Assembly: GCA_030035585.1 (NCBI GenBank)
Contig: CM057462.1
Location: 144,238,734 to 144,302,733, forward strand
Length of the DNA: 64,000 bases
Direction of reading: 5' to 3'
Source: Dugong dugon
Taxonomy: Eukaryota; Chordata; Mammalia; Sirenia; Dugongidae
In this document: piece by piece, positions 46,845-59,190 of the stretch
Position numbering within the stretch: position 1 is the first letter of the stretch
Layout: each line of letters starts with the position of its first letter
Position numbers and translations under genes: made by a program
Notes under the pieces: model-generated
What the model was told of the DNA's origin: nothing
What the model saw: the letters and a program-made list of their open reading frames with translations, nothing else
The model's database searches: none

Positions 46845-47501
46845 TTAAATCCAGAGGGGAGTAAAATATATCTAATCTATAAAGGTAAGAAATACAGCAG
46901 ACTTCTTGCTCAAAACCATTCAAGCAAGTGTAGAACTGAATAAAATATTTAAAATGTTAAAAAAAAAAGGAAAAACAAAAGAAAAATGAAACAGACCAAA
47001 AAACCTACCAACCTATAATTCTATACTCAGTGAAAATATACTTCAAAATTAGAGAGAAATAAAAATTTTCTCAGACATGCAAAAGGGGTGGAATTTATCA
47101 CCAGCAAACCTATCTTGCAAAAAATGTCGGAAGTCCTTTAGGTAGAAGAAAAAGTATAGAGGTCAGAACTTTGGATCTACATACAAAAGGAAGTACACCA
47201 AAGAAAGAATGATCAAATTGATTTAATTTTCTCATTAATTAATTTAAATATAATTTTTAAAAAGTAATTATAGTAAAAATGCCTTGGGTGATTATCTAAT
47301 GTGGATACGTGAAACAAACGAGACCAAAGTCAAAAAGTGACTGGAAGGAGGAATTGGCTATAGTCTACTACAAAGTTCTTGCACTACACATAAAGCACTA
47401 TAGTTATATTTGAAGGTAAACTTAAAGGTGTAGATTAGTTAGGTAAACTTTAGCACAATCACTAAAAATATTATAAAAGAAATATATTTTCAAGGGCAAG
47501 G

Positions 47502-47511
47502 CCAAGATGGC
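47502..47511 (+). promoter_or_regulatory. YY1-like site at L1 copy C 5' end
   Basis: 'ccaagatggc' followed by 'ggag' lies about 9 bp inside the element. It is the same motif and position as copy B. The role is inferred from human L1. Confidence 0.6.
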
Positions 47512-48864
47512 GGAGTAGTCAGACGGCTTCCTATATCCCTCTTACAACAGAGACCTGGAAAAACAAATGATTTGATTGTATATGAATATCTAGGAGTCCT
47601 GAACAAGGCAAAGTTGAAGAATCGGACCGAGTGACGGGGGGAGAGGGAGACGGTTCAGAAGAAGCGAGCTGCGCCAGAGCAGTGGCAGTGGGACTGCAGC
47701 ACTTCAGCCTCTCTGGGTCTGCAGTGAAGCAAGCAAATAGCTGTGCTCATGCTCAGGAAACACTTTCCACATCGAGAGAGATCCAGCAGCAGAGATTTTG
47801 CTTGGACACTCTGAACCAGTGAGAAGCAGTTCCCAAGTGGCTAAAGGTAAGTACATGCATGTGGCATTTGGCAGGGATTTAAAGAAAAGAAAAGCCCATT
47901 TGGGAAAAACCTCTCTCCCTTTTACCTCCACCCTCTCTGCTCTACACTGGGAGTCAGCTGGGCCAGAAGTAGATCCCAAAAGGTGCCCTGATCCATTCTA
48001 CTGGCCTTGGAGAGGGAACAAATAAGCTACTGTCTCCCCTAAGCCAGGAATGCAGGGTCAGCACGGCTCCTTTGCTAAGCACAGGCATAAGAGGTCTGCA
48101 GACTTTGAATGCTTTACACCCCTGTATAGACTTGTGGGGAACCATTTCAACAACTTTAGCCCTCACTACCACAGTACAACAAGGCAAATATCTGAAGTTT
48201 AACTTCAACAGTTTCAGCTGTGAAGTGGCAGATTTGTGACCCTCAAAACAGCCCTGCCCCTTAAGTTGGTACATTTACAGATCCGCAACAGGGGCTTGAG
48301 AACTGGTGCCATCACCTAAGCCACCTAGTCACCTGATACAGGAGTCCAAGAAAAAGAGCTTCCCTCTAGTCTTTACAGACAACAAAGTGGGGTGCTTATA
48401 GTCCGGCTGCAAAACTCACCTACCTACTTGCCTAGGGAATAGGGACACGCTTTCCTTTCAGACTCTCAGGGGCAGCTGTCAGCCCCCTGCCTCGCTCAGC
48501 ATGTGATTCCCTACCACAGCCAGATACCAGTGCCTGCACCAATCACCCATGCCTCTCTAAAACTGTAGGTGAGAGCCTGCACCACACACTTGGTGACCGA
48601 CTGCCTGGACACCTGAGCTGAACCCAAATATGAAAATTTAATGGACTCCTGTGTGCACATACTTAGTTACAGAACTAACTACCCGGTGATAAGACGTTAG
48701 AGCTTCAGAGGTGCCAATAATCAAACTAGCACAAATGAGCAACCTATTGGGGCATATCAAAACAAGAAGCCAGGACTCACTAAACAAATATAAAATAAAA
48801 TTATAATAACTTATTGATGGCTCGGAGACAACAGTCAATATCAAATCATATAAAAAGGCAGTCC

Positions 48865-49802
48865 ATGATGGCTTCAGTATGCTCCCAAAATAAAGAATCA
48901 ATAAATTCTCTGGAGGAAGATAACTTCTTGGAATTACCATAGGCAGAATACAAAGATTAATATACAGAACTCTTCTAGAAATTAGAAAGGAAATTCCACA
49001 GAATACAGAAATATCCAGGGAACAAAGAGACAAAGTAGCTGTGGAACTTAAAAAAGTTATTCAAGAACATAATGACAAATTCAATAGGCTGCAAGAATCC
49101 ATAGAGAGACAGCAATCAGAAATCCAGAAGATTAACAATAAAATTTCAGAATTAGACAACTCAATAGAAAGTCATAAGAGCAGAATTGAGGCAGTAGAAG
49201 TTAGAAATAGTGACATTGAAGGTAAATCACTTGATGCCAACTTATCTGAGGAAAAATCAGACAAAAGAATTAAAAAGAATGAAGAAACTGTAAGAGTCTT
49301 GTGGGACTCTATCAAGAGAAATAACCTACAAGTGACTGGAGTACCAGAAAAGGAAGGGATAATAGAAAATACAGAGAAAATTGTTAAAGATTTGTTGACA
49401 GAAAACTTCCCTGATATTATGAAAGATGAGAAAATATCTATCCAAGATGCTCATCGAACCCCACATAAGGTAGATCCCAAAAGAAAGTCACCAAGACGTA
49501 TTATAATCAAACTTACCAAAATCAAAGATAAAGAGAGAATTTTAAGAGCAGCTAGGGATAAAAATAAAGTCATCTACAAAGGAGAGTCAATTAGAATAAG
49601 CTTGGACTACTCAGCAGAAACCATGCAAGCTAGAAGGCAATGGGATGACATATATAAAGCCTTGAAGGAAAATAACTGCCAGCCAAGAATTATATATCCA
49701 GAAAAACTGTCTCTCAAATATGATGGTGAAACTGGGCATTTCCAGATAAACAGAAGTTCAGGGACTTTGCAAAAACCAAACCAAAGCTACAAGAAGTACT
49801 AA
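48865..49802 (+). pseudogene. L1 copy C ORF1, N-terminus broken, C-terminal two thirds open
   Basis: The conserved start 'MMAS' is at 48865, but a stop ('ELP*') and a frameshift follow within the N-terminal region. From 49041 the frame is open for 253 codons to the natural stop at 49800. It covers the coiled coil ('NRLQESIERQQSEIQKINNK'), an RRM ('NLQVTGVPEKEG', 'LLTENFPDIM') and the C-terminal domain ('HKVDPKRKSPRRIIIKL', 'RILRAARDKNKVIYKG', 'YPEKLSLKYDG'). This copy defines the normal end of the family's ORF1. A shortened protein starting at 49041 is formally possible but would lack the N-terminal end. Confidence 0.9.
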
Positions 49803-50278
49803 AGGGAGTCCTACAGTTATATAATCAATAACACCAGATAACAACGCAAGACTAGAACACAGGAAAGAGCATCCAGATACTGACTCAGATAAGGAAGTCA
49901 AAAATACATCAAAGCTAAAACACTGAAAATAGAGAAACAGAGATATCAATATGTAAAAAAAGACAACATTAAAACAAAAAAGAGGGACTTAAAAATGCAG
50001 ACATTGATTTTTCATATGGAGGGGAAGTCAAGGCAATATAAAGCAATAAAAGACTGGTATAAACTTAGAAAACTAAGGGTAAAGATTAAGGTAACCACAA
50101 AGGAATCTAACAATCCTACAAATCTAAATAAAAACATAGAAAAACATAAAGACTCAGCAAACACAAAATCTACAACAATGAAAAAGATGAAAAAAAAATG
50201 CGTAAAGAAAAATGACTCAGCACAGAAAATTAAGGGGAACAAAGAAACTGTGAACAACACACAAAAAGAGATATCAGG

Positions 50279-53200
50279 ATGACAGCACTAAACTCAAACC
50301 TATCAATAATTATGCTGAATGTAAATGGATTTAATGCACCAATAAAGAGACGGTGAGTGGCAGATTGGATAAAAAAGCATGATCCATCTATACACTACCT
50401 ACAAGAGATGCACCTTAGACTTAAAGACACAAAGAAAGGATGGAAAAAAAAATATATCAAGCAAACAACACTCAAAAAAGAGCAGGAGTGGCAATATTAA
50501 CCTCTGACAAAATAAGCTTTAAAGTAAAATCCACCACAAAGGATAAGGAAGGGCACTATATAATGATTAAAGTGTCAATACACCAGGAGGACATAACTAT
50601 AATAAATATTTACACACCCAACGACAGGTCTCCAAAATACATAAAACAAACTCTAACAGCTCTGACAAAAGAGATGGACAGCTCCACAATAGTAGTAGAA
50701 GACTTCAACACGCCACTTTGGTGAGGGACAGAACATCCAGAAAGAAGCTCAGCAAAGACATGGAAGAGCTAAATGCTACAATCAGCCAACTTGATCTCAC
50801 AGACATATACTGAACACTGCACCCAACAGCAGCCAAGTATAATTTCTTTTCCAATGCACATGGAACAGTATCCAGAATAGACTGCATATTAGGCCATTAA
50901 ACAAGCCTTAACAAAATCCAAAACATCAAAATATTAGAAAGCATCTTTTCTGACCATAAAGCCATAAAAGTAGAAATCAACAACACAAAAAGCAAGGAAA
51001 AAACATCAAACACATGGAAACTGAACAACACCTTGCTCAAAACTACTGAGTTATAGAAGAAATTAAGGATGGAAGAAAGAAATTCGTGGAATCAAACAAG
51101 AATGAAAACACATCCTACCAGAACCTTTCGGACACAGCAAAAGCAGTGCTCAGAGGTCAGTTTATAGCAATAAATGCACACATCCCAAAAGAAGAAAGGA
51201 CCATAATCAAAACATTAACCTTACAACTGGAACAAGTAGAAAGAGAGCAGCAAAAGAAGCCCACAGGCGACAGAGAGAAGGAAATAATAAGAATTAGAGC
51301 AGAATTAAATAAAATAGAGAATAGAAAAACAATTGAAAGAGTTAACAAGTCCAAAAGCTGGTTCTTTGAAAAGTTCAACAAAATTGGTAAACCACTGGCC
51401 AAAGTGACAAAAGAAAAATAGAAGAGCAAGCAGATAACCCATGTAAGAACTGAGATGCGTGATATCACAGCAGACCCAACTGAAATTAAAAGACTCATAA
51501 CAGAATAGTATGAAAAAGTGTAGTCTGAAAAATTTGAAAACCTAGAGGAAATGGACAAATTTCTAGAAACTCACTACCTACCTAAATTAACACAAACAGA
51601 GGTAGAACAACTAAATAAACCCATAACAAAAGAAGAGATTGAAAACATTATTAAAAAACTGCCAACAAAAAAAAAGCCCTGGCCCGGATGGCTTCACTGG
51701 AGAGTTCAACCAAACTTTCAGAGAAAAGATAACACCACTTCTACTAAAGGTATTTAAAAGTGTAGAAAATGATGGAATACTCCCAAACTCATTCTATGAA
51801 GCCAGCATAACCCTGATACCAAAACCAGGTAAAGACACTACAAAAAAAGAGAATTACACACTGATATCCCTTATGAAGATTGATGCAAAAATCCTCAACA
51901 AAATTCTAGGCAATAGAATTCAGCAACATATCAGAAAAATAATTCACCATGACCAAGTGGGATTTATACCAGGTATGCACAGATGGTTCAACATTAGAAA
52001 AACAATCTCTGTAATCCATCACATAAATAAAATAAAAGACAAGAACCACATGATCTTATCAATTGATGCAGAAAAGGCATTTGACAAAGTCCAACACTCA
52101 TTCATGATAAAAACTCTTAATAAAATAGGAATAGAAGGGAAATTCCTCAGTATAATAAAGGGCATTTATACAAAGCCAACAGCCAACATCATCCTAAATG
52201 GAGAGACTTTTAAAGCATTCCCCTTGAGAACAGGAACCAGACAAAGATGCCCTCTATTACCACTATTATTCAACATTGTGCTGGAGGTCCTAGCCAGAGA
52301 AATTAGGCTAGAGAAAGAAAGAAAGTGCATCCAAATTGGTAGGGAAGAAGTCAAAGTATCTCTATTTGCAGATGATATGATCTTATACCCAGAAAACCCC
52401 AAAGAATCCACAAGAAAACTACTAGGACTAATAGAAGATTTCAGCAAAGTTTCAAGATACAAGATAAACATACGAAAATCATTGGATTTCTTTACACCAA
52501 CAAAGAGAACCTTGAAGAGGAAATCACCAAATCAATACCATTTACAATAGCCCCCAAGAAGATAAAATACTTAGGAATAAATCTGACCAGAGACATAAAA
52601 AGATCTATACAGAGAAAACTACAAGACACTACTGCAAGAAACCAAAAGTGACCTCCATAAGTGGAAAGATATACCTTGCTCATGGATAGGTAGACTCAAC
52701 ATAGCGAAAATGTCAATTCTACCCAAAGCAATCTACAGATACAATGTGATCCCAATAGAAATTCCACCAGCATTTTTTAATGAGATGGAGAAACAAATCA
52801 CCTATTTCAGATGGAAAGGGAAGAGGCCTCGAACAAATAAAGCATTATTCAAGAAGAAGAACAAAGTCGGAGGCCTTACACTACCTGATTTTAGGGCCTA
52901 TTATACTGCCATGGTAGTCAAACAGCCTGGTACTGGTACAACAACAGATATATAGACCAATGGAACAGAGTTGAGAATCCAGATATAAGCTCATCCACCT
53001 ATGAGCGGCTAATATTTGACAAAGGCCCAAAGTCCGTTAATTGGGGAAAAGACAATCTCTTTAACAAATGGTGCTGGCATAATTGGATATCTATATGCAA
53101 AAAACTGAAACAAGACCCATATCTCACACCATGTACAAAAACTAACTCAAAATGGATCGAAGACTTAAATATAAAATCAAAAACGATAAAGATCATGGAA

Positions 53201-53330
53201 GAAAAAATAGGGACAATGCTAGGAACCCTAATACATGGCATAAACACAATACGAACCATAAGAAACAATGCACAAGCACCAGAAGAGAGACTAGATAAAT
53301 GGGAGCTCCTAAAAATCAAACGACTGTAGG
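50279..53330 (+). pseudogene. L1 copy C ORF2, C-terminally deleted
   Basis: ORF2 starts at 50279 ('MTALNSNLSIIMLNVNG'). Open islands are 50440-50724 (endonuclease), 51086-51421 (linker) and 51639-52550 (reverse transcriptase, 303 codons). The last retains 'LIPKPGKD', '[11 protein letters not shown]' with the first catalytic aspartate, and '[10 protein letters not shown]' with the catalytic pair. The B motif is altered ('[14 protein letters not shown]', where R replaces the usual G). Frameshifts lie at both sides of this island. The sequence ends at the deletion junction near 53321, losing the C-terminal region. Confidence 0.9.
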
Positions 53331-53649
53331 ACGTAAAGTGATACTTGTAAAGAATGTGCCTCTTAGACAAGTAGATACAAGAGACTAAACGGGCAGCTTT
53401 TTTTCAGAGATGAGATTGGACAGCAGAGAGAGTTAGGATCTGGTTGAATGGTCATGGGGAATCAGCGTCGGAAAGGAGGAGTGTGCTGTCACAGAAAGGG
53501 GTGAGCAATTAGTGTCTCATAACAATGTATGTATAAAAATTTTGTATGGGAGACTAACTTGAAATGTAAACTTAATGTAACTGCGACAAAAAAAAAAAAA
53601 AAAACCTCAATACCTCGAATAATACCTATCCTATAGGTTTGCTTTAATC

Positions 53650-53770
53650 ACATGAAATGCCACATTAATAATTCATTGAAGCATCATTCAAGACAAAAAG
53701 TTGGAAACAATGTAAATATCAATAAAGGACCAGCTGAATATAAAAAAAATATATTTGCTATGCTAAGAGA
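53650..53770 (+). mobile_element. Possible old L1 ORF2 3' fragment
   Basis: The text 'gacaaaaagttggaaacaat' then 'gtaaatatcaataaaggacc' resembles the old L1 region encoding 'KKWKQPKCPSxDEW'. It is short and diverged. Confidence 0.4.
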
Positions 53771-55577
53771 GGATATAAAAAAGAATATTTTGTGTATACA
53801 TCCCCTCAGTAATACCGAGAAGAAAGAGCAAGAGGCTTCACCATTTCCTTCTGTAAGAAGATAATATTTTCCCTTGAGTTTTTGGTCCCAGATTTATGCG
53901 TGTTTACCAAAGAGATCTCCCAATCTGCATGATTTCCAGGTTTTGCGTCCTATATCCAAGCTGTAGGCTATTAGAGTTTGGCAGATGACGCAGAGACAAA
54001 CACCAACGCCGATATTTGTTAAATTCTTTGTTTCTTTATTTCCTACCATTTCTGGATGCAAAGATTTATTTTTTCATGTTCCTGTTTAGTTAATCATTTA
54101 AAAAGTTGTTTGTTTGCTTGTTTGTTTTTTAATTTCATCTGGTTTTTTCAGATGCATTGAACCAAAAGTTTGTAATAGATATCTTGACTATCAAATTGCC
54201 AGAAAAAAAACCTTAAAACATAATTTTTTAAAACCAGTATAAAATATGGTTGTTCATTACTCATAATCCTATTCATTGGCTGAAATTTGAATTAAAAAAA
54301 AAAAGTCAGTAGCCTAAGAGAACATAATATTGTTATACATAAAGATAACCATAGGACTTGTTTTACATTTACATAAAGTTCAGGATTAACTGAAACCTTT
54401 AATAGTTATTGAGAAGCTAATTTTATTTTTAATCATGTATACATTTTTATATGAAATTTTGTGAAAGAAATTGTTCTCTAAAAAACGATGTTCTAAGTTT
54501 AAGTAAATAAATAATTAAATTAAATTAAATCTATTTCTAAATAAAATCTTTGTGCCATTGCAGGAAATTGCATTATCTTTGGGAGGACCTGAAAAAATGA
54601 CAGTGAGAATTGACAAGACAGACAAGTTAATGCAACAGAAGCAAAACTCTTTGTGGATTAAAAAAAAGTAATATTCCTATCCCTCTCTCCACCAGTAGGA
54701 AAAGGATATAAATAAGAAGAACATAGAAAAGAACAAATTTTGAAAGTGTGTAATGTATCCATACTGCCCCTCAGGAGGTTTCAGATTCTTCCTTCTCCTT
54801 TCAATGAAGTGTCTGTATTGCCTTTGATATTAAATCACAGTTGCCTTTTAATAAAAGTTTTATATTAAATAGTCTCTCTGCTGAACACTTTTTAAATGAC
54901 AAAAGCAAATGGCAGCTGATATTCTCTAGATAGGTGATTTCTTTATTAGTGGAAAAAAAGTAATTTTTGTAATAATGGCTGTCTAGCCACCACTCTCCAC
55001 TGGACTAAAGGTAGAAAAGCTTTACATATGTGTCTTATCTTACTACTAGTAAGATAGTTTCTTTTATGGCAGTTACTGTGTCTTAATCAACTCTAAAGTC
55101 TTCAAAGCCCCTAGTGGAAACCATAGCTCATACTGGGTGCTTAAATGTGTTTGCTACAAGATTGGATAAATGGCAAGTCCCTTGGCTCAGAGCAGATAAA
55201 TGAAAGAGAAATATGTAAAATAAAATCATTTCCTTGTAAAATCTTCAAAGGCAAGTCAGAAAAGAAAATATGGAACCAGTGAAATGTAATCCCACTATAT
55301 TTGTTATCATCAGGCTTTATTTGCCCTGGGAAAAGCTAATGCATCTTTTTTTTTTTAAGGATCATTTTGAATTGCCATTACATTGTGCCTGCAAAAATGG
55401 TGTAGGGGTGGCATTTGACCTCCTCTAACTTCACAAGGGAGAGGGAGACTCAAAATCAACAGCCCAAGGCAGGTTCCTATGAGGTAGAGGTCAGACATGC
55501 CTTCTCTCTCCACCATCGTTACCAATTCTGATGCTAACCTACCCTCCCACAGCACTTTCTACTTCTCTATTGAGTTT
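53771..55577. other. Unassigned AT-rich sequence
   Basis: I see no recognisable gene or repeat in about 1.8 kb. The 66-aa frame at 55355-55555 (-) has no recognised domain. Confidence 0.4.
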
Positions 55578-56213
55578 GATAATTCATTGCAGCGGCCACA
55601 CAGAACTCACAGACTATACTCACAGTTGCGGGATTTATTAGGGAAGTAGCAGGTTATAATTCAGGTTCAGGAACATTCCGGATACAGTTCTACCATCAGG
55701 ACAGCCTATTTTCAGCCATGCCTGGAGGCACGCCTCTCTCTGACCCTTTGGCCCCTGCCCTACTTGAGCAAGTGTTACCAAGTTCTTTTAGCCCTGCTGA
55801 TAAGTGCCCCAAGGCACTGTACTCTGCCAGCAAGCCTCAGCCTGAAGGCACTCATCTCTAGCTCCTTAGATCAGTAAACCTAGCTCCACCAAGTGCCCAA
55901 GGCATCCTACTCCACTTGCTGCCATTTCTCTGCCACCAGTTCTCACCGTCCTCAGTGTTACAGCTCTCTCTATCAAGCTTTTCAGCATAGGGATCCCAGG
56001 TCGAAAGGATGTGCTCCACTCTTGGCTCGTCCTCCTTGGTGGTGGTGAGATCCTCCCTTCCTGCCTCTGGAATGGCTCATTTTAAGCCTAGTGAGATAAC
56101 AAAACTGACAAATCACCTCGTTAGGGTTCCCTATACCTTATTAGCATAGTCTCACCCAATCATTTGTCGGTACACCATGGCTAGAAGGGCCATATTAAGT
56201 TATTCATCACACC
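55578..56213 (-). mobile_element. Solo LTR, probably ERV class I, antisense
   Basis: The GC content rises sharply against the AT-rich flanks. On the minus strand an AATAAA signal (plus 55634-55639 'tttatt') lies close to the 3' end, followed by 'cccgcaactgtgagtatagt', which fits an R/U5 boundary. Plausible TG...CA ends are at 55578 and about 56213. No target duplication matched, so the ends are estimates. No gag, pol or env sequence adjoins. The family was not named. Confidence 0.6.
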
Positions 56214-58601
56214 GTGATGCATCTGCTCTATCTTAAGCTGAAGAAAAAAGAGTCAGTCATGTCCCTTGAGAATTATGCACAGATGTCTTAGGTTAGGTGT
56301 CTATGAAACTAAAGAATTTTTCTCTAAACTTTATTTCATAAGATTTTTAATGATAATAATCAAATGTTATATTAAACGTGGAAAACTCTATATGGGTTTT
56401 GTTTTCTTGGATCTACACTTAAAACTGTATTGGCAAGATATTTAGAAGATCACTGCATTAAAATGTTTTATTTTCTTAATCATAGAATTGTGGATTTGAA
56501 AATAACCTGAAATGTTAATTACATTAATTTTCAATTTGTAGGCAAAAAAAAAAAAAAACTTTATTATTTACTTGTCTTCTCATTTTTACTACCTCTGGAG
56601 AGGAGATGGAGATTAACATCAAAACAAGTTTAGAAACTTAGTCTGGGATGAATAATCTCAGCTTTCGAAAACATTTCTTCAAATGCACCTGAGATGCCTG
56701 GCATCCTTCGTATTATAGTTTGAACAATTTTTGCTGTGACATCATTGCTTTTATAGTCACAGCTTCCAAAGAATATGTCTTTTTTTGTCATTTGATTAAA
56801 GAAAAAATAGTGCTTAAATGATAGATCTAACTCTTTTATTCAAGAACTTAGAAATAATAGAAGCCATAATACAAAGGTTGCTAGTTGCCTGACACTGTTC
56901 TAAATGCTTTAAATTTATTCAGTCCTCAAAAAAGCACTATGAAGTGGACATTATTACTGCTATCACTATTTTTTACATAAAGTCTCTGGAGCCAATAATC
57001 ACTTTGTACCTATAACCACTTTAATGTGAGTTTCGGATATCTTCAATGTGTTAAACAACACAAAAGGGACAATATTCCTCCTTACACAGCTATTAAACAC
57101 ATACATTTTTATTTTATTTTATAGCTCCAGTTATTCTATTTAATATAACCTCCTACAGATACTACAATTAGTAGTCTGCATTCAATGTCACCTACACAGG
57201 CAGAGTTCTCTCTCCTGTTCAAGAGTATATATTCAAATATTTAATGGCCCATTTTATACACTTTATGTGCATAATTAAATATAAGGTAAATTCATGGACT
57301 GTGGCTCAACCCCTGGGATTCAAAACGATTGAAGGATCTTATAACACACGGAGGCTTGAAGATATGCAATTGTTGTTTTGTAGTTTTAGAAAATGCCCTA
57401 CAAATACAGTGAGCAAACATCCCAGTTTGCCCAGAAAAGTCTCAATTTATGCCTGTTGTACTGAGGTCCCATAAGTGTTCTGGTATGGATGATAAATTAA
57501 AGGAATATGCTCCCTTTAAACTCACTTCTGATAGTGTAATTGTTATACTACTGGCCTTCATACGGAGGAGAAAACTATTTGACACGACATGTCTTCTTTG
57601 CTATAGGAGGCGCCCTGAAGTGGCAACTTGCAGTAAAATGGAAGGACAAACAGAAGCAGGAATTAGGTGGCAAAAGTTAACAAAGGGATGTGTGATCTCC
57701 TACATACTCCATGAAATATTCTTGAAGTACAATTTCATGGAACAGACAAACTGTACAGGCAGGTTCTATTGTTTACAAATTGCTCCATAAATTGTAAATG
57801 GCAATGGGTAAATGAGCTCTCAACTCTTCTCACAATGCTAAGATTAAAATAAACGCTACTTCTCTGCTGTAAACAATACTGTCTTTTTTTTACTTTATTG
57901 AAGATCTTTAACCCTATTAATCCAGAGATGATGATTTTAAAACTGAGATAAAAATATAACTTCAATACACTTCAGTTGTCTCACATCTATATTCACCAAG
58001 AGAAGAATAAAATTCACTGCTCAGGAATTTTATTGTATGCTCTAGTCGTCTAAATACAGCCTCATGGATTCTTCTAAAAAAAGTTAATTGAATTTCAAAT
58101 AGACTGAACAGATGTTTTTATTCTGACAATTACTTTATTCCCTACAAATAAATTAAGAGAATAATTTTGTTAAATACCAACATATAAAATATTAGTTATT
58201 ACACAATGCTTTATCTGAAATGAGTATTCCATTTTACATTTTATGAGTTAGGTGATTTATACAACACATTTATTGATTGAGATAAGAAACTGGATTGGTT
58301 AAATACATTAACTATTTTCTTATTTTTTATCAACATTATTGATCATGATTTCTGGAGTTGCTGTACTACTTAGAAAATGCTAAAAATTCCATACTTACAG
58401 TAAAAATATTGTGAATAATATTGAAAATGATTTTTTAAATTGTCTTTGACTGTAATTACTACAATACCACTAGTCTTGATTTTCAAAATACCCATATATC
58501 AAGGCTAGCCTGTTAATTAAAACTGTTTTTAGTTCCAGCAAAACAGCAACTACAATAATTGTTTTCATATTTTTGAATAAGCACATTGTGATTTATAAGA
58601 T
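56214..58601. other. Mostly unassigned AT-rich sequence
   Basis: Apart from a MIR-like piece at 56880-56990, I recognise nothing in about 2.4 kb. The frames at 57244-57474 and 57449-57790 (+) are adjacent and overlapping but have no domains, splice context or composition change that would argue for an exon. Confidence 0.4.
56880..56990 (-). mobile_element. MIR-type SINE remnant
   Basis: The plus strand reads 'gcctgacactgttctaaatg', 'ctttaaatttattcagtcct' and 'actatgaagtggacattatt', the complement of the MIR 3' half. Confidence 0.65.
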
Positions 58602-58638
58602 TGTGTGTCAACTTGGCTGAGCCATTATTTCCCAGTGA

Positions 58639-58733
58639 TTTGGCACTTACATAATAATGTAGCTTGGCAGTTATGCAATGATGTTGTTAGGCAGTTAGTA
58701 ACGATCTAATTTGGTAGTTATGTAATGATGTAG
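58639..58733. repeat. Four tandem 23-24-bp units in the LTR
   Basis: Units begin at 58639, 58663, 58687 and 58710. Each has the shape 'ttggcagttatgtaatgatg' with changes. The repeat lies in what would be the LTR U3 region, where such repeats can act as enhancer arrays. Function here is unknown. Confidence 0.8.
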
Positions 58734-58757
58734 GTATCCCCTATTTTGTTATATAAT

Positions 58758-58777
58758 GTGATGTGATGTGATGTGAT
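58758..58777. repeat. (GTGAT)4 repeat
   Basis: Four perfect 'gtgat' units follow the larger tandem array in the same LTR. Confidence 0.9.
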
Positions 58778-58922
58778 CAACAAATCAGTTGTAAGGGGAG
58801 TTTCCTTGGGTATGTGGCCTGCATTCAATACATATGAATGTTCTAGCAAAGCTCACTGGCTTTTGCTCACTCTGGATCCTGCATCTGACTTGTCATCATC
58901 TGTTTTCCGGTATTTGGGACTT

Positions 58923-59110
58923 GAGCCAGCAGCATGCCGTCTTACCTGCTGATCTTGGATTCATCAGCCTCTGCAGCCCGTGAGCCAGCATCCTGCCATC
59001 TGACTGCCAATCTTGGGTTTGTCAGCCCCTTCAGCTACGTGAGTCAGGAAAAGCTCCAAGCTTGATGCCGGACCCACGGATTTGGGAATTGCCAGCCTCC
59101 ACAACTGCGT
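58923..59110. repeat. Tandem 59-bp units in the LTR
   Basis: Units 58923-58981 and 58982-59040 are each 59 bp and share 'gagccagca', 'ctgccatct'-like, 'gatcttgg' and 'tcagcc' blocks. A diverged third unit of 70 bp (59041-59110) also begins 'gagtcagg' and ends 'gcgt'. This segment lies upstream of the 'agataaa' polyadenylation-like motif. Confidence 0.8.
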
Positions 59111-59130
59111 GAGCCATTTTCTTGAGATAA

Positions 59131-59131
<1 letters not shown>

Positions 59132-59167
<36 letters not shown>

Positions 59168-59190
59168 GTATATATATACACACACTCACG
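59132..59190. repeat. (CT)n(TA)n microsatellite in the LTR
   Basis: About eleven CT units are followed by TA units and a short CA stretch, directly after the LTR 'agataaat' motif. It is probably grown from the LTR's own sequence. Confidence 0.93.

Larger units (their letters stand above)
44700..47493 (+). mobile_element. HAL1-like/L1M ancient LINE with ORF1 relic
   Basis: ORF1-like coding text runs from about 45900 to 47150: a coiled-coil-like part (45917-46153), then 'WNISKCCNLHVIGMAEGQE' (RRM-like, 46393-46617), then decayed C-terminal text. No endonuclease or reverse transcriptase follows. The 3' text near 47380-47470 ('atatttgaaggtaaacttaa') fits a HAL1/L1M 3' region, which is why I favour HAL1 (half-L1). 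The 44700-45500 portion resembles a 5' UTR of such an element, with lower certainty. SINEs at 45544-45744 and 46671-46844 inserted later, and L1 copy C begins at its 3' edge. Confidence 0.55.
47494..53604 (+). mobile_element. L1 copy C, 3'-deleted internally
   Basis: This L1 has a 5' UTR (47494-48864), ORF1 (48865-49802), ORF2 (from 50279), a short 3' UTR remnant and a poly(A) tail at about 53588-53604. Compared with copies A and B, the sequence jumps at about 53321 from ORF2 ('ctcctaaaaatcaaac') to late 3' UTR ('gactgtaggacgtaaagtg'). Roughly 1.5 kb are missing. No convincing target duplication was found. ORF1's C-terminal two thirds and the reverse transcriptase core are better preserved than in the other copies, but it is inactive. 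Confidence 0.93.

Noticed and set aside
57244..57790. Adjacent open frames that might be exons
   Set aside because: No recognisable protein family, no shared phase or convincing splice signals, and AT-rich composition like the surroundings.
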